Positions 8,418 through 11,581 of a DNA stretch of 11,581 bases are shown piece after piece. Every line of letters starts with the position of its first letter. The first letter of the stretch is position 1. A program made the position numbers and the translations under genes. Source of the stretch: an uncultured Pirellula sp. (lineage in GTDB: Bacteria; Planctomycetota; Planctomycetia; Pirellulales; Pirellulaceae). Where the stretch lies: NCBI GenBank assembly GCA_903837255.1, contig CAILTZ010000175.1:1-11581 (forward strand). The letters run 5' to 3'. Under the pieces are notes generated by a model. The model worked only from the letters and a program-made list of their open reading frames with translations, ran no database searches and was not told where the DNA came from.

Positions 8418-8474
8418 GGGCAAAGCCTACGCCGTGCAAAGCCTAAACCGGGCAAAGCCTAAACCGTGCAAAGC
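8418..8474. repeat. 16-bp tandem repeat, about 3.5 copies, overlapping a gene end
   Basis: The units are 8418-8433, 8434-8449, 8450-8465 and a partial unit 8466-8474, with consensus GKGCAAAGCCTAAACC. Units 2 and 3 differ at one base, and the first has two changes near its end. There are no spacers, so this is not CRISPR. The array contains the stop codon (TAG on the minus strand, 8459-8461) and the last codons of the isomerase-like gene. Each unit on the minus strand carries a TAG-containing GGTTTAGGC or CGTAGGC word. Confidence 0.85.
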
Positions 8475-9361
8475 TTGACGGCCTGGGCCAAGCTGGCCAT
8501 GGCGTCGCGTGTCGGCAAAAACTCATGTGCCACATAGCCATCAAAGCCACTCTCGGCTATCGCCTTGGCGATCGGCGGATAGTAGATCTCCTGTGTCTCG
8601 TCGATCTCGTGGCGACCCGGGTTGCCCCCCGTATGGTAATGACCAAAGTACTGATGGTTCTTCTGAATCGAACGGATGATGTCCCCCTCCATGATCTGCA
8701 TGTGGTAGATGTCATAGAGCAACTTGAAATGGTCGCTTGACACCTGCTTGCACAGCTCGATCCCCCAAGCCGACAGGTCGCACATGTAGTCGGCATGGTC
8801 GACCCGGCTGTTGAGGAGCTCCATGTTGAGAATGACCTTCTTCTTCTCTGCCACCGACACGATCTTGCGCAACGCCTCGGCACAGTTCTTCATCCCGATC
8901 TTGCGATCGATCCCACGCGCATTGCCCGAAAAGCAGATGACGTTCCGGAATCCCGCACTCGATGCGGCCTCAATCGATGCGTTGATCGACTCGAGCGCCT
9001 CATCCCAATACTTCGGATCGCAAAGCCCATCGGTGAGCTTGTGCGAAGTGACCATCGTGCAAACTAGTTCGTGCTTCTTGAGGGTCTCGAAATCCTTTGG
9101 ACCAAGCAGATCGATTCCAACAAGCCCCATCTCTTTGGCGTGCACACACAACTCATCGAGCGATAGGTTTTTGTCATAACACCATTTGCAAAGCGACTGA
9201 TTGAGCCGCCCAGACTTGGCCGACTCGGCCGACTCAGCAGACTTGGCATCCTCAGCGGCCAGTCCCGATCCGATCAGACCTGTGGCCAGAGCCCCAAGTC
9301 CCAGCGTGCCTTTTCCAAAATCTCTACGCGATACCGACCCAGATTCCCCAATAGTGCTCAT
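8459..9361 (-). CDS. Tat-exported TIM-barrel protein, hydroxypyruvate isomerase/sugar-phosphate isomerase-like
   Basis: A 300-residue protein whose N-terminus reads SRRDFGKGTLGLGALATGL, a twin-arginine signal (RR at 12-13) followed by a hydrophobic stretch and SGLAAEDA, so export folded through Tat is expected. A four-unit A-x-S linker follows (39-50). The rest is an AP-endonuclease-2-like TIM barrel related to Hyi: candidate metal or base residues are E181 in NMELLNSRVDH, D217 and H220 in LLYDIYHMQ, GHYHTGGNPGRHEID (240-254, a close match to the Hyi PGRHE motif) and E280 in VAHEF. Hyi interconverts hydroxypyruvate and tartronate semialdehyde, but exported relatives probably act on other sugars, so substrate is open. 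The ATG has a clear AGGGGG site. It lies 54 bases after the beta-propeller gene and is likely co-transcribed. Its last residues, KLCTV, are encoded by the tandem repeat. Confidence 0.87.
   Translation of the reverse strand: MSTIGESGSVSRRDFGKGTLGLGALATGLIGSGLAAEDAKSAESAESAKSGRLNQSLCKWCYDKNLSLDELCVHAKEMGLVGIDLLGPKDFETLKKHELVCTMVTSHKLTDGLCDPKYWDEALESINASIEAASSAGFRNVICFSGNARGIDRKIGMKNCAEALRKIVSVAEKKKVILNMELLNSRVDHADYMCDLSAWGIELCKQVSSDHFKLLYDIYHMQIMEGDIIRSIQKNHQYFGHYHTGGNPGRHEIDETQEIYYPPIAKAIAESGFDGYVAHEFLPTRDAMASLAQAVKLCTV
9212..9247 (-). repeat. Nine-base coding repeat giving (Ala-Lys/Glu-Ser)x4 linker
   Basis: Four successive nine-base units encode AKS, AES, AES and AKS (residues 39-50 of the Tat-exported protein), directly after the signal region. 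The charge order K-E-E-K is symmetric. It is probably a flexible linker that grew by slippage. Confidence 0.6.
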
Positions 9362-9415
9362 CAGCGTTTCCCCCTAAACAAAATATTTGTGTACGTCCTA
9401 TGGGTTCAAAGTGGA

Positions 9416-10723
9416 CTACTTCAGCGGCACCCTGATAACCTGATCGTCGTTGCGAACGTAGATCGAACCGTTGGCAAAAGCAGGTGCACACCAAACCACA
9501 TCCCGGCCAAACGCATTGTTCGTCGGCTCGATGATCTTGGTCCTTGCTAGCTCCTCATACCCCGCCGGCGTGATCTTGGCGATCACGAGCTCACCGGACT
9601 CGTTGAACAGAAAGAAACGATCGCCGTTCTTGACCATAAACGCTGTACCACTCCCTTGTGGCCGAGCGCTGATCGGCTTGCTGGTCTCCCACAATCGCTC
9701 TCCGGAAGCGATCTTAAACGCCATGAGCTCGCCACTTTGGTCGCATCCATAGACGATGTCGCCGATGACCATCGGCTGTACGTTCACCGGTGACATCCCC
9801 TTCTTGGCTTGGTTCCTCCAAACCTCGGTCGCCGTGGGCTGAGAACTGCCCAATTCAATCAGCAGATTGCGATTCGAGTACCCACCGACAAACAAGTATT
9901 TGCCAGAGCGTACCGGGCTCATGATGATCGAACCGTTGTCGGCCTCGTAGGGGATCGTCCAATAAGGCTTGCCATCGACCGGATTGACCGAGTTGACGGC
10001 TTGGGGATTGATCAAAATCAATTGCCGTACACCACCGGCCTCGATGATCGTCGGAGGTGAGTATCCGGTCTCCTTGGACGTCCCAAAACGCCAAACCTCT
10101 TCGCCGGTTTTCTTGTTCAAAGCTACGGTCTGAGAACCCTCGCCTCCTGCCAAGGTGATCAGGTTATCGCCGTCGATGAGCGGATGGGCTGCATAACCCC
10201 AAAGCGGTGACTCGGTGTTGTAGACCTGCTTGAGCTTCTTGGACCAAACGACCTTGCCGCTTGTAGCCTCCAAACAAAACAAATCCCCTTCGGCTCCCAA
10301 CGTGTAGAGCATCTGGCCATCGACGATCGGCGTGCAACGCGGGCCGGCCGGATAGGAGATCGCATACCTGACCGGATACTCATGGGTCCAAAGGATTTTC
10401 CCATTGGTGTTGTCGATGCAGTGGACTCGCTCGGTCCCATCAAACGCCTTGCGGCCAAAGTTATCGACCTTCGCGTCGGCTTGGGTGACCATGTCGGTCA
10501 CATAGACCCGATCGCCAACGACCGCCGGCCCGGAGTACCCCCCGGCAATCTTGGTGCTCCACAGGGGTTTGAGACCACCGGCAGGAAACGACGTCGGAGC
10601 CGTCTCCAAATTCCATTGATTGTCTCGTTTGGGGCCCATCCACCCGGGCCAATCCTCTGCCATCGCAAAACCAGTGGCAAAGCATGAAAGAAGCAAATTC
10701 GCAAGCAGAAAGGACTTTCGCAT
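9416..10723 (-). CDS. Secreted PQQ-like beta-propeller repeat protein
   Basis: Predicted product is 435 residues, starting MRKSFLLANLLLSCFATGFA, a Sec signal with likely cleavage after AMA before EDWPGW. The mature part opens with DWPGWMGPKRDNQW, a motif I associate with secreted planctomycete propellers. Repeated blades follow of the type ...VVGDRVYVTD, CIDNTNGKILW, LFCLEATSGKVVW, VALNKKTGEEVWRFG and MAFKIASGERLW. These are strand-plus-G-x-x-x-W units of a PQQ/YWTD-like propeller. The quinoprotein-dehydrogenase catalytic residues were not identified, so binding of substrate or partner proteins is more likely than oxidation. An in-frame ATG at 10765 would add 14 residues (MSLRNSSHRPVDPT). I prefer 10723 because a perfect TATAAT at 10775-10780 would place the transcript start next to 10765, and because the signal peptide then has a normal length. 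Neither start has a good ribosome site. First gene of the unit with the Tat-exported isomerase-like protein. Confidence 0.85.
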   Translation of the reverse strand: MRKSFLLANLLLSCFATGFAMAEDWPGWMGPKRDNQWNLETAPTSFPAGGLKPLWSTKIAGGYSGPAVVGDRVYVTDMVTQADAKVDNFGRKAFDGTERVHCIDNTNGKILWTHEYPVRYAISYPAGPRCTPIVDGQMLYTLGAEGDLFCLEATSGKVVWSKKLKQVYNTESPLWGYAAHPLIDGDNLITLAGGEGSQTVALNKKTGEEVWRFGTSKETGYSPPTIIEAGGVRQLILINPQAVNSVNPVDGKPYWTIPYEADNGSIIMSPVRSGKYLFVGGYSNRNLLIELGSSQPTATEVWRNQAKKGMSPVNVQPMVIGDIVYGCDQSGELMAFKIASGERLWETSKPISARPQGSGTAFMVKNGDRFFLFNESGELVIAKITPAGYEELARTKIIEPTNNAFGRDVVWCAPAFANGSIYVRNDDQVIRVPLK

Positions 10724-10746
10724 GGTCGGGTCAACAGGTCTATGGC

Positions 10747-10797
10747 TGGAGTTTCGAAGTGACATTTAAGCCCGATTATAACCGCTTTTGGAGTTTC
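10747..10797. repeat. TGGAGTTTC direct repeats flanking the propeller-gene promoter core
   Basis: Identical 9-bp words lie at 10747-10755 and 10789-10797. They are 42 bases apart, about four helical turns, on either side of the TATAAT box. This could be a pair of regulator sites on one DNA face, or coincidence. Confidence 0.3.
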
Positions 10798-10804
10798 TCT
10801 TGAA
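10775..10804 (-). promoter_or_regulatory. Sigma70-like promoter of the propeller/isomerase unit
   Basis: The minus strand shows a perfect TATAAT (10775-10780), with TTCAAG (10799-10804) 18 bases upstream as a weak -35. Transcription would start near 10767, giving a leader of about 45 bases to the ATG at 10723. Confidence 0.5.
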
Positions 10805-10811
10805 TTCTCTG

Positions 10812-10841
10812 TTGGATCGAGACGTTAAATCCACGTAGAAT
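10812..10841 (+). promoter_or_regulatory. Possible promoter for the secreted protein gene at 10923
   Basis: TTGGAT (10812-10817) and TAGAAT (10836-10841) are separated by 18 bases on the plus strand. The -10 is a five-of-six match and the -35 is poor. An imperfect inverted repeat, GTCAAG aaaa CTTGTC, lies between it and the gene. Tentative. Confidence 0.3.
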
Positions 10842-10922
10842 TTGCTTTAGCTGACGCAAGGTCAAGAAAACTTGTCAAACTTAGGCATCAGCGAACCGGG
10901 ATTTCTCGCGAGGGATTTTGCG

Positions 10923-11581
10923 ATGGATTTTTCGAAAGCTCACTTCCAATCCAATCGATGGATCCAAACTGGGATTCTAGCTGGGATCTTGGCTGGCCTT
11001 CTAACCATGGCCCCAGGGCAGAGCCTGGCCGATATCATCGAACTCAAAGACGGCGGGGTCATCTACGGCAAAGTCCTCAACCCCCAGTCGGGCCTCATGG
11101 TGCAGATCGAGGCCGAAGACGGGACACTTATCGAAGTCGATCGCAAGCTGGCACGGATCCGAATCTCGCTTGAACGCGACAAAAAATATGCCCAGGAGAT
11201 CGCCAATCGAGGGGACTCTCTGGAGGACCATCGAGCAATCGTCGAAAAGTGCTCCAACGAGCAGATGAACAACATCGCCAACGCACACCGTGAGCGTATC
11301 GTCGAACTCGATCCAACCGACCGCGCAACCTGGGAAGCCTTGCGATACTTCCCCGACGAAGCTACCGGCAAATGGCTGCGGCGCGATGTGGTCATGTACC
11401 GTCGCGGAAAAATCAAAGGGGAGAAAAACCACTGGTATACTTGGCAAGAAAAAGCCCTCTTGGATCGCGACGCCCAAGTCAAACTGCAAAAACGCGACGC
11501 CGAACGAGAGTTCGACTCCAAACTGAAAGCCTACTTCAATGGGGTGCCTCGCCTACAAGCAGAAGCCGAAGCCTATCTTGC
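10923..11581 (+). CDS. Secreted protein of unknown function, charged and Trp-rich, 3'-truncated by window edge
   Basis: Reads open for 219 codons to the window edge. The start ATG is preceded by GAGGG about 8 bases upstream. The N-terminus has a signal peptide: a short charged stretch, then TGILAGILAGLLTMAPG and likely cleavage after SLA (about residue 36). The mature part begins DIIELKDGGVIYGKVLNP, which looks like a small beta-barrel or SH3-like domain of the kind that follows signal peptides in several planctomycete proteins. Residues 75-130 are charged and helical. Then come DEATGKWLRRDVVMYRRGKI and NHWYTWQEKALLD (145-181), which resemble the G-K-W/W-x-T-x-x-E motifs seen in planctomycete envelope proteins. 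The end shown is a long Lys/Glu/Gln helix. I cannot name a function. It is divergent from the propeller gene, sharing a 157-base upstream region. Confidence 0.82.
   Translation, partial: MDFSKAHFQSNRWIQTGILAGILAGLLTMAPGQSLADIIELKDGGVIYGKVLNPQSGLMVQIEAEDGTLIEVDRKLARIRISLERDKKYAQEIANRGDSLEDHRAIVEKCSNEQMNNIANAHRERIVELDPTDRATWEALRYFPDEATGKWLRRDVVMYRRGKIKGEKNHWYTWQEKALLDRDAQVKLQKRDAEREFDSKLKAYFNGVPRLQAEAEAYL

Noticed and set aside
8418..8474. Tandem repeats as a CRISPR array
   Set aside because: Units are 16 bases, contiguous and without spacers, and no cas genes are near.
7504..8478. Long plus-strand open frame rich in Arg, His and Pro
   Set aside because: It is a shadow of the M24 gene in another frame, with typical out-of-frame composition and no domain.
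10724..10765. Longer start of the propeller gene
   Set aside because: Lies at the expected transcript start of a TATAAT promoter and would lengthen the signal peptide n-region; kept only as an alternative.

Overview
The window looks like chromosomal DNA from a planctomycete, probably of the Pirellulaceae type. The evidence is indirect: a secreted PQQ-like beta-propeller that begins its mature part with a DWPGWMGPKRDN-type motif, a Tat-exported TIM-barrel sugar-isomerase homologue next to it, a large secreted charged protein with G-K-W/W-Y-T-W-type motifs, moderate GC, weak or absent Shine-Dalgarno sites at some genes, and very many GATCG words. No rRNA, tRNA, insertion sequence, phage gene or CRISPR array is visible.

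Region 1 (1-5284, all minus strand) is a tightly packed five-gene transcription unit. Its order in the direction of transcription is: an alpha/beta-hydrolase-fold protein whose nucleophile serine is replaced by glycine; a 207-residue protein of unknown function; an ABC ATPase (MacB/LolD/DevA type); a 788-residue permease with two FtsX-like halves; and a HlyD/MacA-type membrane adaptor that runs off the window edge. Three of the four junctions are 4-base ATGA or GTGA overlaps, and the fourth is a 23-base gap with its own ribosome site. This suggests an envelope-spanning exporter (DevBCA/MacAB-like) co-translated with two accessory proteins of unknown role. No TolC-like partner is in the window. 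This is the best candidate for an undescribed system here.

Region 2 (5285-6691) holds malate dehydrogenase on the minus strand. It is followed by two adjacent hairpins before the exporter unit. Upstream lies a 211-base divergent region with a perfect 9-bp inverted repeat and further repeated words that could be operator sites. Region 3 (6692-8293, plus strand) is a two-gene unit, yjbQ and an M24 aminopeptidase-like gene, separated by 3 bases.

Region 4 (8294-10765, minus strand) is a two-gene unit for secreted proteins. The beta-propeller gene comes first, from a promoter with a perfect TATAAT, and the Tat-exported hydroxypyruvate-isomerase-like gene second. It ends in a 16-bp tandem repeat that contains the stop codon of the second gene, followed by a probable intrinsic terminator. 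Region 5 (10766-11581) is a divergent promoter region and the 5' part of a secreted protein gene that continues past the window. The gene pairs look like ordinary metabolism and envelope functions, and no pathway joins all regions.
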